64,000 nucleotides of DNA, taken from assembly GCA_018694835.1 (NCBI GenBank), contig JABHOG010000004.1, forward strand, positions 17,216 to 81,215, given 5' to 3'. Of this stretch, positions 1 to 8,262 are shown piece after piece. The notes under the pieces are model-generated. The model was not told where the DNA came from, ran no database searches, and saw only the letters and a list, made by a program, of their open reading frames with translations. Both the position numbers and the translations under genes were made by a program. This stretch comes from Planctomycetota bacterium (GTDB taxonomy: Bacteria; Planctomycetota; UBA8108; UBA1146). Every line of letters begins with the position of its first letter. Positions within the stretch are counted from its first letter, which is position 1.

Positions 1-596
1 ATCCCCTGCAGGATCGGGTGCCCGCTGGCCTCCTCGACGATGATACCGCTGCTACTTTGCCAGCCATGGCCTCCATGATGATCGATCCAGGTCTCGCCCA
101 TCACCTGGCGTCCAAACCCGCCATCCCACTGACCATTTCGCCACGACCAGCGGTGGTATTCCCGGTCACCAGGGATATCAAAAGCGTGAGTGGATGTCCT
201 TAGTCCGATCACCGGTTTGCCCGATTGGACATGATCGACGAAGTGCTTCATCTGTGAGTCGGGTAGGTTTCGGAAGCGAGTGAAGAGCACCACCAGGTCT
301 GCCTCATCGATCGCTTCCATGCCGGGGATGTTGTCGTTGACCTGGGGATCGATGCAGCCGGTTTCAGGGTCGATCGAGAAGAGCACGGTGCAGCGAAAGC
401 CGTGGTGCTTGGCGAGGATCTGGGCCATCTGGGGCATCCCTTGTTCGGAGCGGTACTCCTCGTCCCCGGTGATGAATACGATGTGCTTTCCCACTCCCGG
501 TCCCTTGGCACCATCAAAGGTGAGCCAGGAATCTGAATCGTCCATGGTTGGGACAGAGGCGGCCAAAACGGTTGTCAATACCAGCAGGATATTCAT
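1..596 (-). CDS. ThuA-like secreted protein, 3' end beyond the left edge
   Basis: This gene is absent from the ORF track because it has no stop inside the window. On the minus strand an ATG at 596, preceded by AGGAGT, opens a frame that reads 198 codons to the edge. The N-terminus (MNILLVLTTVLAASVP) looks like a short signal peptide. It is followed by HIVFITGDEEYRSEQGMP and later LVVLFTRFRNLP and GKPVIGLRTSTHAF, the pattern of ThuA-like proteins (glutamine-amidotransferase-like fold), which are common in Planctomycetota and often near sugar metabolism genes. The substrate is unknown. It is divergent from the protease gene, with 232 bases between the two starts. Confidence 0.8.
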   Translation of the reverse strand, partial: MNILLVLTTVLAASVPTMDDSDSWLTFDGAKGPGVGKHIVFITGDEEYRSEQGMPQMAQILAKHHGFRCTVLFSIDPETGCIDPQVNDNIPGMEAIDEADLVVLFTRFRNLPDSQMKHFVDHVQSGKPVIGLRTSTHAFDIPGDREYHRWSWRNGQWDGGFGRQVMGETWIDHHGGHGWQSSSGIIVEEASGHPILQG

Positions 597-828
597 CAGT
601 ACTCCTTTAACGAATGCTCGGTCGGTTCCAAGCAGCCAAGTTGATTTCACCGCACAGGATAGCCCATCCTCGGCTGGGAAGGGACATGGTTGATGTGATC
701 GATGTCCTCGATCAGACTGGCCGATCCTCGCTCCCGCCTGCGAGATTGGGTTCTTTTGTTTTGCCCCGTCATGTGATTGCCCGGATCTGCCGGGTTGGTT
801 TCCGGCATCGCCGATTCAGGAGGAAGAT
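597..828. other. Divergent intergenic region
   Basis: These 232 bases separate the ThuA-like start from the protease start and should hold both promoters. I see a ribosome binding site for each gene (AGGAGT on the minus strand, CAGGAGGAAG on the plus strand) but no promoter hexamers I would defend. Confidence 0.4.
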
Positions 829-3800
829 ATGTCTCGTTTGTTCTTAGCACTTTTCTTGGTGCTCATTTTTCCCCAACTTTCAAGCGCTCAGGAGACCGGA
901 CAGAAGTGGTCCTATCCCTACGGAGAAGGAAGGGCTTCCCTGGTTCAGGTGGAGGGGATCATCGCCGTCAAGATGATCGACGGGCTCGAAGATGAACTGG
1001 CTTCTCTGCGGGCCGAACTGCGATCGATCCGAGGTGTCGGCAAGGTGAGTGAGAAGAACCTGCAGGAATACCCGGGTCTGTGGTATCTCCCTCTCGAGAA
1101 GCGTGTCGATGCGAGAATGCAGCAACAGATTCTCGCACAACTAGCGAGCGCCACTGTTGTGGAGTTTGCCGGCCCGGTTCTGGGCTACCAGGAAGCGGTC
1201 ATGATTCCGCGTCCGGAAGTCATCGTGACCTTCGATGGCTCCGCCGATGATGAAGAGATTCGAAATGTGATCCGCCAGTCTGGATTGCGATTTCTCAAGG
1301 AGTTTCCGGCCATCGACCCGACCTACATGCTCGGCTTCGAGGGGCCCACATCGATCGGTTTTGAAATCGCAGATGCCTTGACGGAACTGGAAGAAGTCTG
1401 GGTGGCAGAGCCCAATTTCATCCACGATTTGCCAGAGATGGCGACTCCCAACGATCCACTCTTTCCAGATCAGTGGGACATGCAGAATACCGGACAAACC
1501 GGCGGCACCATCGGAGCGGACATGAAAGCCGCAGCAGCATGGGACATCTCGACCGGTTCATCGAGCATAGTGGTGGCAGTCATCGACGAAGGGGTCGATG
1601 TGAATCATGCCGACCTGCAAGCCAACATGGTGGCTGGCTACGATGCGGTCACCGCTGATCCCACACCGGGAGGGATCCCCGGAAATGCCAATTCCACCGA
1701 CGGCCATGGAACCTGCTGCGCAGGGATCATTGCAGCGGTGGGGAACAACGGGATCGGCGTAGCGGGTGTCACATGGAACAGCAAGATCATGCCGGTGCGT
1801 ATCGGATTCGGAAATTACTGGACTCAAACCGATTGGCTCGTCGATGGACTGACCTGGCCGGTCGATCATGGAGCGGACGTGCTCTCCAACAGCTGGGGAG
1901 GAGGATCGGCCAGTTCCGCCATCCAGAATGCGATCGCCTACGGAAACACCAACGGAAGAGGCGGACTGGGGTGCCCGGTTTTCTTCGCTTCCGGTAATGA
2001 CAACTCAGCGGTTTCCTATCCTGCTCTCTATCCGGAGTCTATTGCCGTGGGTGCTTCCAGCCCCTGCGATGAACGCAAGAGTCCATCGTCGTGCGATGGA
2101 GAAACCTGGTGGGGGAGCAACTACGGATCGTCTCTCGACTTTGTTGCGCCGGGTCCGTTGACGACAACAGTCGACATCTCCGGCAGCGGTGGTTACTCCT
2201 CGACCGACTACACCTCCAGTTTCAACGGAACATCTTCGGCCACACCTCACGCTGCGGGTGCCGGAGCACTGTTGCTGGCGGTGGCTCCGGGCTTGACCCA
2301 CGATCAGGTTCGAACTTACATGCGACAGACCGCCGACGACCAGGTCGGGCCGCCCTCCGAAGATACGGCGGGTTTTGATAACTACATGGGATACGGACGG
2401 ATCAACTGCGAGACTTTGCTGCTGACGGTGGCGAGTTCGGTGGCGGCACCGACCAATCTCAGTTGCAGCAGCTCGGGTGCTGACGCCCTCCTCTCCTGGA
2501 CCAATGGCGAGAGTTATTCACAGGTGCAGGTGAGCCGGGGGGGAAGCGTGATCGCCACTCTGTCCGGTTCTGCCACCTCTTACACCGATTCCTCTGCGGG
2601 TGTCGGGAATGTCTCCTACGGTGTTCGTGGACTGGTCGGATCGGACCAGAGTCCTCAGGCCAGTTGCTCCATTTTCCTCACGGGAGGTGCCACTGATCTG
2701 GTCTGGGCGCCATCTGCTGCGGGTGGAGCGGTGGCGGGAGGCAGCGCCATCTCGGCGGCACTCACCGCCAATGGGCGTTCGCCGCTGGTGGTCACCACCC
2801 TCGATGCGGTCGCCAGCCTCGATGCTTTCGAGACGGTCTGGGTCAACCTGGGGATTTACCCCTCGGGGCATGTGCTCTCCGCTGCAGAAGGCACCACTCT
2901 CGATACCTACCTGACCAACGGTGTCGGGGGGTCCTTCCTTTACATGGAGGGAGGAGATACCTGGGCCTATGACTCGGCGACCTCGGTTCATTCTCGCTTT
3001 GGAATCAGCGGTCTGTCGGATGGAACCGGTGACCTCTCCACCGTCAACGGAGCCGCGGGTACCGGCTGTAGCCTTGCAGGTAGCAGCTGGAGTTACACCG
3101 GTGAGAACAGTTGGATCGACCACCTTGGAACCACCGGAAGTGCAGTGGTTACCCTGACCAATCCGACCGCTGCTTATGATGTCGGGGTCTTCAATGATGC
3201 GGGCGCCTATCGCACCTTTGGAACATCCTTTGAGATCGGTGGGCTGGTCGATGGCGCATCGACTCGGGCAGATCTGGTCGGCGCGATCCTCAATTGCTTC
3301 ACCGGGTCACCCCCGCCGCCTCCTCCAGCACCGGTGGCAGACTTCGTTGCATCGCCGACCAGTGGTGAAGCGCCGGTCGCGGTCTCCTTCAGCAATTCAT
3401 CGACCGGAAATATCACCGGGTACTCGTGGAACTTCGGCGATGGTGGTAGTTCGACGGCGCAAAATCCGTCTCACACCTACACCAGTGCCGGCACCTACTC
3501 CGTGACCTTGACGGCGACTGGACCGGGGGGCTCTGACACGGCGAGCTGTTCTTCATGCATCGTCGTCACCGATCCTCCACCGCCACCTCCAGTGGCTGGC
3601 TTCACCCCCGATTCAGCGGGTGGAGAAACGCCGATCGCGGTGTCCTTCAGCAATTCGTCGACCGGCGACATCACCGGTTACTCGTGGAACTTTGGCGATG
3701 GTGGCAGTTCGACGGCGGTGAATCCGTCCCACACCTACACCAGTGCAGGAACCTACACCGTGATCTTGACGGCGACCGGCCCGGGTGGCTCTGACACGGC

Positions 3801-5433
3801 GACTTGTACTTCATGCATCGTCGTCACCGACCCACCACCGCCACCACCAGTGGCTGGTTTCACGCCCGGTTCCGCCGGTGGTGAAGCCCCGGTGACCGTC
3901 TCCTTCAGTAATTCATCGACCGGCGACATCAGCGGATACGCATGGGACTTCGGTGATGGAGGCAACTCGACTGCACAGAATCCATCTCACACCTACACCA
4001 CTGCCGGCACGTACAGCGTGACGTTGACGGTGACTGGCCCGGGTGGCTCTGACACGGCCAGTTGTGGCTCTTGCATCGTGGTGACCGATCCACCGCCACC
4101 GCCCCCAACCGCTCCGGTGGCTGGTTTCACCGCCGATTCATCCGGTGGCGAGGCTCCGGTGACCGTCTCCTTCAGCAATTCTTCGACCGGAGATATCACC
4201 GGGTACTCGTGGAACTTCGGCGATGGCGGCAGTTCGACGGCACAAAACCCGTCTCACACCTACAACAGTGCCGGCACCTACTCCGTGAGCTTGACGGCGA
4301 CCGGTCCGGGGGGCTCCGACACGGCGGTTTGCAGCTCGTGCATCGTAGTGACCGATCCACCGCCACCGCCTCCACCAACGCCGGTGGCGGGTTTCATCCC
4401 GAATTCATCCGGTGGCGAGGCTCCGGTGACCGTCTCCTTCAGCAACTCGTCGATCGGCGACATCACCGGGTACTCGTGGAACTTCGGCGATGGCGGCAGT
4501 TCGACGGCACAGAACCCGTCCCACACCTACAGCAGTGCCGGTACCTACACCGTGACGTTGACGGCGACCGGCCCGGGAGGTTCTGATACGGCAACTTGTG
4601 GATCATGTATCGTCGTGACCGATCCGCCGCCGCCACCGCCACCGCCTCCATCCACCTCCCTCTACTACATCTCGTTCCTGTCGACCACCACGGTCCCTGG
4701 GCTGGGAAATGTCCGGGATGAAGATATCGTGACCTACGATCCGGCGACCGATTCCTGGGACTGGTATCTGGACGGCAGCGATGTGGGGATCGGTGGTACC
4801 GACATCAATGCTCTCAGTGTTCTTGCCGATGGCAGTGTGCTGGTTTCCTTCAACTCCGGTTCATTTTCATTGCCGGGTCTCACTGGTGGACCCTCCGGAA
4901 CCACGGTGGAAGACAGCGATCTGGTGCTGTTCACGCCGACCACCACCGGCTCCAGCAGTGCGGGCTCCTGGTCCTTCTATCTCGATGGATCGGACTGTGC
5001 GCTCACGACCAACGGCGAAGATATCGATGGGGTTTGTTATCTGGATGATGGCACCTTGCTGATATCGACGCTGGGAACGGCTCGTGGCGGTGGGCCGACC
5101 AACCGCGATGAAGATGTGATGTTATTCACCCCCACATCCGTCGGCTCTGCCAGCGGCGGATCCTGGACCACCTTCTTCGATGGAAGCGATGTCGGATTCT
5201 CCAACAGCGGTGGTGAAGATCTCAATGCCATCAGTCTCGATTTCGATGGGTCCGTGCTCTTCTCGACCCAGGGCACATACTCCGCCTCGGGATCATCCGG
5301 TGCCGACGAGGATGTTTCGCGCTTCACCGGTAGTTTTGGCAGTTCTACATCGGGAATCGCAGAACTGATTTTCGACATGAGTGCCCTCGGCATCTCAACC
5401 AGCGCAGATATCGACGGAATTTCGATCCGCTGA
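829..5433 (+). CDS. Secreted subtilisin-like (S8) protease with five PKD repeats
   Basis: A 1534-residue secreted serine endopeptidase. The start is fixed by AGGAGGAAG just upstream and by a signal peptide (MSRLFLALFLVLIFPQLSSA). Residues about 22-205 look like a propeptide region. The catalytic domain (about 210-530) carries the whole triad: Asp253 in VIDEG, His293 in DGHGT and Ser469 in NGTSSATPHAAG, with the oxyanion Asn390 in FFASGN. A fibronectin-like stretch and a second globular region follow, then five PKD domains (about 836-1264) joined by proline runs. The C-terminus has three or four similar blocks around DEDIV..WYLDGSDVG. The protein probably degrades extracellular protein, with PKD domains as spacers or substrate binders. 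Export by the type II system in this window is plausible but unproven. Confidence 0.93.
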   Translation: MSRLFLALFLVLIFPQLSSAQETGQKWSYPYGEGRASLVQVEGIIAVKMIDGLEDELASLRAELRSIRGVGKVSEKNLQEYPGLWYLPLEKRVDARMQQQILAQLASATVVEFAGPVLGYQEAVMIPRPEVIVTFDGSADDEEIRNVIRQSGLRFLKEFPAIDPTYMLGFEGPTSIGFEIADALTELEEVWVAEPNFIHDLPEMATPNDPLFPDQWDMQNTGQTGGTIGADMKAAAAWDISTGSSSIVVAVIDEGVDVNHADLQANMVAGYDAVTADPTPGGIPGNANSTDGHGTCCAGIIAAVGNNGIGVAGVTWNSKIMPVRIGFGNYWTQTDWLVDGLTWPVDHGADVLSNSWGGGSASSAIQNAIAYGNTNGRGGLGCPVFFASGNDNSAVSYPALYPESIAVGASSPCDERKSPSSCDGETWWGSNYGSSLDFVAPGPLTTTVDISGSGGYSSTDYTSSFNGTSSATPHAAGAGALLLAVAPGLTHDQVRTYMRQTADDQVGPPSEDTAGFDNYMGYGRINCETLLLTVASSVAAPTNLSCSSSGADALLSWTNGESYSQVQVSRGGSVIATLSGSATSYTDSSAGVGNVSYGVRGLVGSDQSPQASCSIFLTGGATDLVWAPSAAGGAVAGGSAISAALTANGRSPLVVTTLDAVASLDAFETVWVNLGIYPSGHVLSAAEGTTLDTYLTNGVGGSFLYMEGGDTWAYDSATSVHSRFGISGLSDGTGDLSTVNGAAGTGCSLAGSSWSYTGENSWIDHLGTTGSAVVTLTNPTAAYDVGVFNDAGAYRTFGTSFEIGGLVDGASTRADLVGAILNCFTGSPPPPPPAPVADFVASPTSGEAPVAVSFSNSSTGNITGYSWNFGDGGSSTAQNPSHTYTSAGTYSVTLTATGPGGSDTASCSSCIVVTDPPPPPPVAGFTPDSAGGETPIAVSFSNSSTGDITGYSWNFGDGGSSTAVNPSHTYTSAGTYTVILTATGPGGSDTATCTSCIVVTDPPPPPPVAGFTPGSAGGEAPVTVSFSNSSTGDISGYAWDFGDGGNSTAQNPSHTYTTAGTYSVTLTVTGPGGSDTASCGSCIVVTDPPPPPPTAPVAGFTADSSGGEAPVTVSFSNSSTGDITGYSWNFGDGGSSTAQNPSHTYNSAGTYSVSLTATGPGGSDTAVCSSCIVVTDPPPPPPPTPVAGFIPNSSGGEAPVTVSFSNSSIGDITGYSWNFGDGGSSTAQNPSHTYSSAGTYTVTLTATGPGGSDTATCGSCIVVTDPPPPPPPPPSTSLYYISFLSTTTVPGLGNVRDEDIVTYDPATDSWDWYLDGSDVGIGGTDINALSVLADGSVLVSFNSGSFSLPGLTGGPSGTTVEDSDLVLFTPTTTGSSSAGSWSFYLDGSDCALTTNGEDIDGVCYLDDGTLLISTLGTARGGGPTNRDEDVMLFTPTSVGSASGGSWTTFFDGSDVGFSNSGGEDLNAISLDFDGSVLFSTQGTYSASGSSGADEDVSRFTGSFGSSTSGIAELIFDMSALGISTSADIDGISIR
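3334..4620 (+). repeat. Five in-frame PKD-domain repeats
   Basis: Five near-identical coding repeats begin at about 3334, 3592, 3850, 4117 and 4384. The period is 258 bp for the first three units and 267 bp later, because the proline linker grows. Each encodes GYSWNFGDGG..NPSHTY..AGTYSVTLTATGPGGSD followed by CxxCIVVTD and a proline run. The high nucleotide identity suggests recent duplication or conversion between units. Each unit has a Cys pair near its end. Confidence 0.92.
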
Positions 5434-5459
5434 TATCGACTCGACGGTAACGTTGGATT

Positions 5460-5494
5460 GCGGCCCCGCTGTGGACACAGCGGGGCCGCTTTTT
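5460..5494 (+). terminator. Strong intrinsic terminator after the protease gene
   Basis: A perfect 13-bp stem (GCGGCCCCGCTGT paired with ACAGCGGGGCCGC) with a GGAC loop is followed directly by five T. It lies 26 bases after the protease stop and is the clearest rho-independent terminator in the window. Confidence 0.93.
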
Positions 5495-5571
5495 CATCAT
5501 TGGGGGTTCTGTTTTTTGCTTAAACTGGTGTCGTTTTCATCGCGCGGGGATAGCCTCAGGGGGTGTGCTGG

Positions 5572-6351
5572 ATGAGGAAATTGGCAGATAGGATGGGTCC
5601 GATGAAATCCGCTTCAAGTGAAGGTCAACTTTCCGATGATGGCGATGCTGATCTACTACTGAAGTGGTTCGAGAATCACGGTGAAGATCGAACTGAACTT
5701 GCGGGCGAGATCCTCATGTCTGCCGGAGAAACCCCGCGCTGGATGGCCAGGATCGACAGCGGAATCGCCGCTGTTCTCGATGGCGACGGAGCCGAATCGC
5801 ATACGCTCACCGTCGGTGACCTCTTCGGAGAACTGGGGCTGGTGGGGAAGCGAGTTCGTACGGCAACAGTCCAGGCAGTTTGTCAGGTCTCCTTGAAGGT
5901 GCTCTCCTATCCGACGATCGATCGCCTTCGTGGTGAGAGCCTGGAGCAGCGCAGTTCATTTGACCAAACTCTCTCGGAGTTGATCGCATCTCGGGTACCC
6001 GGTCCACTCGGGCCCGATGGTGGTTGGATCGCTCTGGTCGCACACGATCAGAAAAAGGACCAGCTGGAGAAGTTGGTCTGTCAATACCAGCAGACTCTCT
6101 CGAGTTACAAGATCGTCACCACCAGGACCACCGGTTCGAGGCTGTCGTCGCAGTGTCAGTTGCCGGTGCGGAAGTTGGTCTGTTCCGGACCTCTCGGGGG
6201 AGACCTGGAGATCGGTGCGATGGCCGCTCGTGGTCCACTGGAAGCGGTGATCTTTCTGCGCGACGGGCTCTTCAGTCATGCCCATGGATCGGACATCGAT
6301 GCTCTGGTCCGGGCTTGTGAGATCGCTGAAGTCCCCTGTGCGACCAACTGA
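5572..6351 (+). CDS. Cyclic-nucleotide-binding domain fused to a methylglyoxal synthase-like domain
   Basis: A 259-residue fusion. The ATG at 5572 is preferred to the GTG at 5563 because AGGGGG lies 8-9 bases ahead of it. Residues about 25-140 are a cNMP-binding domain with the phosphate-binding cassette FGEL (85-88) and RTATV (96-100). Residues about 150-259 match methylglyoxal synthase: ALVAHD (His158, Asp159), TTRTTG, SGPLGGD (Asp211) and FLRDGLFSHAHGSD (Asp231, His238, Asp241). These correspond to E. coli MgsA His19, Asp20, Asp71, Asp91, His98 and Asp101, with matching spacing. The enzyme would turn dihydroxyacetone phosphate into methylglyoxal, perhaps gated by a cyclic nucleotide. The frame stops at CATN, short of the family's C-terminal segment (see the next entry). 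Confidence 0.82.
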   Translation: MRKLADRMGPMKSASSEGQLSDDGDADLLLKWFENHGEDRTELAGEILMSAGETPRWMARIDSGIAAVLDGDGAESHTLTVGDLFGELGLVGKRVRTATVQAVCQVSLKVLSYPTIDRLRGESLEQRSSFDQTLSELIASRVPGPLGPDGGWIALVAHDQKKDQLEKLVCQYQQTLSSYKIVTTRTTGSRLSSQCQLPVRKLVCSGPLGGDLEIGAMAARGPLEAVIFLRDGLFSHAHGSDIDALVRACEIAEVPCATN

Positions 6352-6417
6352 GCTACCGCCCAGATGGTCCTCCAGTCGCTGCCAAACGGCAACTCTGAGG
6401 GATCCTCGCCTTGTTGA
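6349..6417 (+). other. In-frame TGA followed by a conserved-looking methylglyoxal synthase tail
   Basis: MgsA proteins continue from the VATN motif into V-ATA-x3-IQS. Here CATN is followed by TGA, and the same frame then reads ATAQMVLQSL before ending at a second TGA (6415-6417). The stop therefore sits exactly at the family's Val position and homology-like residues resume behind it. Possible explanations are a recent nonsense mutation, a sequence error, low-level readthrough, or chance. I found no SECIS-like hairpin after this TGA, unlike the one at 9317. Confidence 0.45.
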
Positions 6418-6501
6418 AGTTACCGGTTCCAGATACCTTGGTGAAGGTTGCGGCTCCGGGTTCGGAGTCACCATGAGCCACTATCCTGGAAGAGGAGCCT
6501 G

Positions 6502-8262
6502 ATGAAGACGGGAATCGAGGTCAAGGATCCGATCACGACCGGAATTCTCGATCGCCTGATGGACCAGCCTGCTCCGTTCCTCGAGGTACTCCATGCGATC
6601 CAGGATCACCACGGATATCTGTCAGAACCCGCACTACGCCTGGTCGCCGAGCGATTCAAGATCCCCATCAGCGAGCTCTACGGCACCGTGACCTTCTACC
6701 ACTTCTTCCAGCTGGAGCCGAAACCACTGCCCGATATCCGCATCTGCGAGAACTCGGCTTGCTGTCTTCACGATCTGGATGCCATCTCCAAGGAGGTGGT
6801 CGATGCCGATCTGGGAGTCGCTCATTCGGGACAGATTGAGAAGATCTCCTGTCCGGGACGATGTGATATGCCGGTTCCAATCCTGATCGGGGAGAAGTTT
6901 TTCCATCATGCCCGGGCCGGTGCCATCGACAACATGACTGCAGCGACGATGCCTCTTCCGCCGGAAACAGGACTGGAAGAGTGCATCTTCAGAGACATCC
7001 GGGATGGAATCGGCTCCCTCGAAGGCGCGCGAGCTCACGGAGCCTGGCAGAGCCCCAAACTGGCGGCCTCCGATCCTCAAGAGGTGCTTTCGCAGTTGAA
7101 GGAGAGTGGCCTGACCGGCAGAGGCGGAGCAGGGTTTCCCACCGGAATCAAGTGGGAGGCGGTTCGTAACGAGAGCCGTGGACCCAAGTACATCGTATGC
7201 AATGCAGATGAGAGTGAGGTGGGTTGCTTCAAGGACCGCCTCCTGATGGCGCACAGTCCCCATGCCATGCTCGAGGGAATGGCCTGCGCAGGTCTGGTGA
7301 CCGGTGCCGAGATCGGCATCGTCTACCTCCGTTGGGAATACCCGGAGATCCTCGAATCGCTGCAGGTCGCTATCGATGAAGCGACCGAGGCGGGCTTACT
7401 CGGAGAAGATGCCTGTGGAACCGGCAGGCCCTTTCGGATTGTCATCCGACGGGGAGCCGGAGCCTACATCTGTGGTGAAGAGACCTCGCTGTTGAACTCG
7501 CTGGAGGGGAAGCATCCGTTCCCCAGGGAAAAACCACCTTTTCCCACCACTCATGGACTGTTCGATTTACCGACGGTGGTCAATAACGTCGAGACCTTCT
7601 GCGCAGTCCCGGCGATTCTTGAAAAGGGTGGAGCGTGGTTCAACGGCCTCGGGCTGGGGGATCATGCCGGAACCCGTGTCTTCAGCGTTTCAGGAGACAT
7701 TTCCCGCCCCGGAAATTACGAGGTTCCTATCGGCACCTCACTGCGACAACTGCTGGAAACTCATGCTGGGGGTACACCCGATGGAAAAACGATCCAGGGT
7801 GTGACGATGGCGGGAATCAGTGGTGGATTCGTTGGAGCCGTAGATCTTGATGTGGCCCTCGATCCAGCATCGCTCACCGATCTGGGAGCGATGCTCGGAG
7901 CGGGCGGAATCATCGTGCACGATGAGACACGATGCATGATCCAGGCCGCTCGCGAGAGTATGCACTTCCTCGCACAGGAATCTTGCGGGAAGTGTTTTCC
8001 CTGTCGGATCGGAACCGTACGAGTCACCGAGTTGCTCGACGAGTTGATCGCGCACTCCTCCGGGAGTTCGGAGATTCGGAGCCATCCACTCGAAGAACTG
8101 GCGGATCTGGAAGATGTTCTGGGAGAAACAAGCGCCTGCGGACTGGGGCTGGCTGCCCCCTTCATCACCAGAACGATGAAGAAGTACTGGCCGGATGTCG
8201 TGCAATCCTACATCGATGGACAGCGAGCCACTAAACCGGCAAAAGGAGATTCAATTGAGTGA
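6502..8262 (+). CDS. Fused NuoE-NuoF-type NADH-binding subunit of formate dehydrogenase
   Basis: The diaphorase part of an NAD-linked formate dehydrogenase, comparable to FdsG plus FdsB joined in one chain. I start at ATG 6502 (MKTGIEVKD), behind GAAGAGGAG, rather than at 6448; this gives 586 residues. The NuoE part has the [2Fe-2S] cysteines CENSAC and CPGRC. The NuoF part has the FMN/NADH loops GRGGAGFPTGIKWE and GAGAYICGEETSLLNSLEG, then the [4Fe-4S] motif SCGKCFPCRIGT and a distal Cys in SACGLG. Electrons from formate would pass through its clusters and FMN to NAD+. Its stop overlaps the start of the catalytic subunit by 8 bases, so the two are co-translated. Confidence 0.9.
   Translation: MKTGIEVKDPITTGILDRLMDQPAPFLEVLHAIQDHHGYLSEPALRLVAERFKIPISELYGTVTFYHFFQLEPKPLPDIRICENSACCLHDLDAISKEVVDADLGVAHSGQIEKISCPGRCDMPVPILIGEKFFHHARAGAIDNMTAATMPLPPETGLEECIFRDIRDGIGSLEGARAHGAWQSPKLAASDPQEVLSQLKESGLTGRGGAGFPTGIKWEAVRNESRGPKYIVCNADESEVGCFKDRLLMAHSPHAMLEGMACAGLVTGAEIGIVYLRWEYPEILESLQVAIDEATEAGLLGEDACGTGRPFRIVIRRGAGAYICGEETSLLNSLEGKHPFPREKPPFPTTHGLFDLPTVVNNVETFCAVPAILEKGGAWFNGLGLGDHAGTRVFSVSGDISRPGNYEVPIGTSLRQLLETHAGGTPDGKTIQGVTMAGISGGFVGAVDLDVALDPASLTDLGAMLGAGGIIVHDETRCMIQAARESMHFLAQESCGKCFPCRIGTVRVTELLDELIAHSSGSSEIRSHPLEELADLEDVLGETSACGLGLAAPFITRTMKKYWPDVVQSYIDGQRATKPAKGDSIE

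Noticed and set aside
3334-4620. CRISPR-like regularly spaced repeats
   Set aside because: The period is about 260 bp and the repeats encode PKD domains in frame.
6349-6400. A second selenocysteine site in the methylglyoxal synthase fusion
   Set aside because: GGTCC occurs 14 bases after the TGA but flanking bases do not pair into a SECIS stem. Sec is also not expected at this family position.
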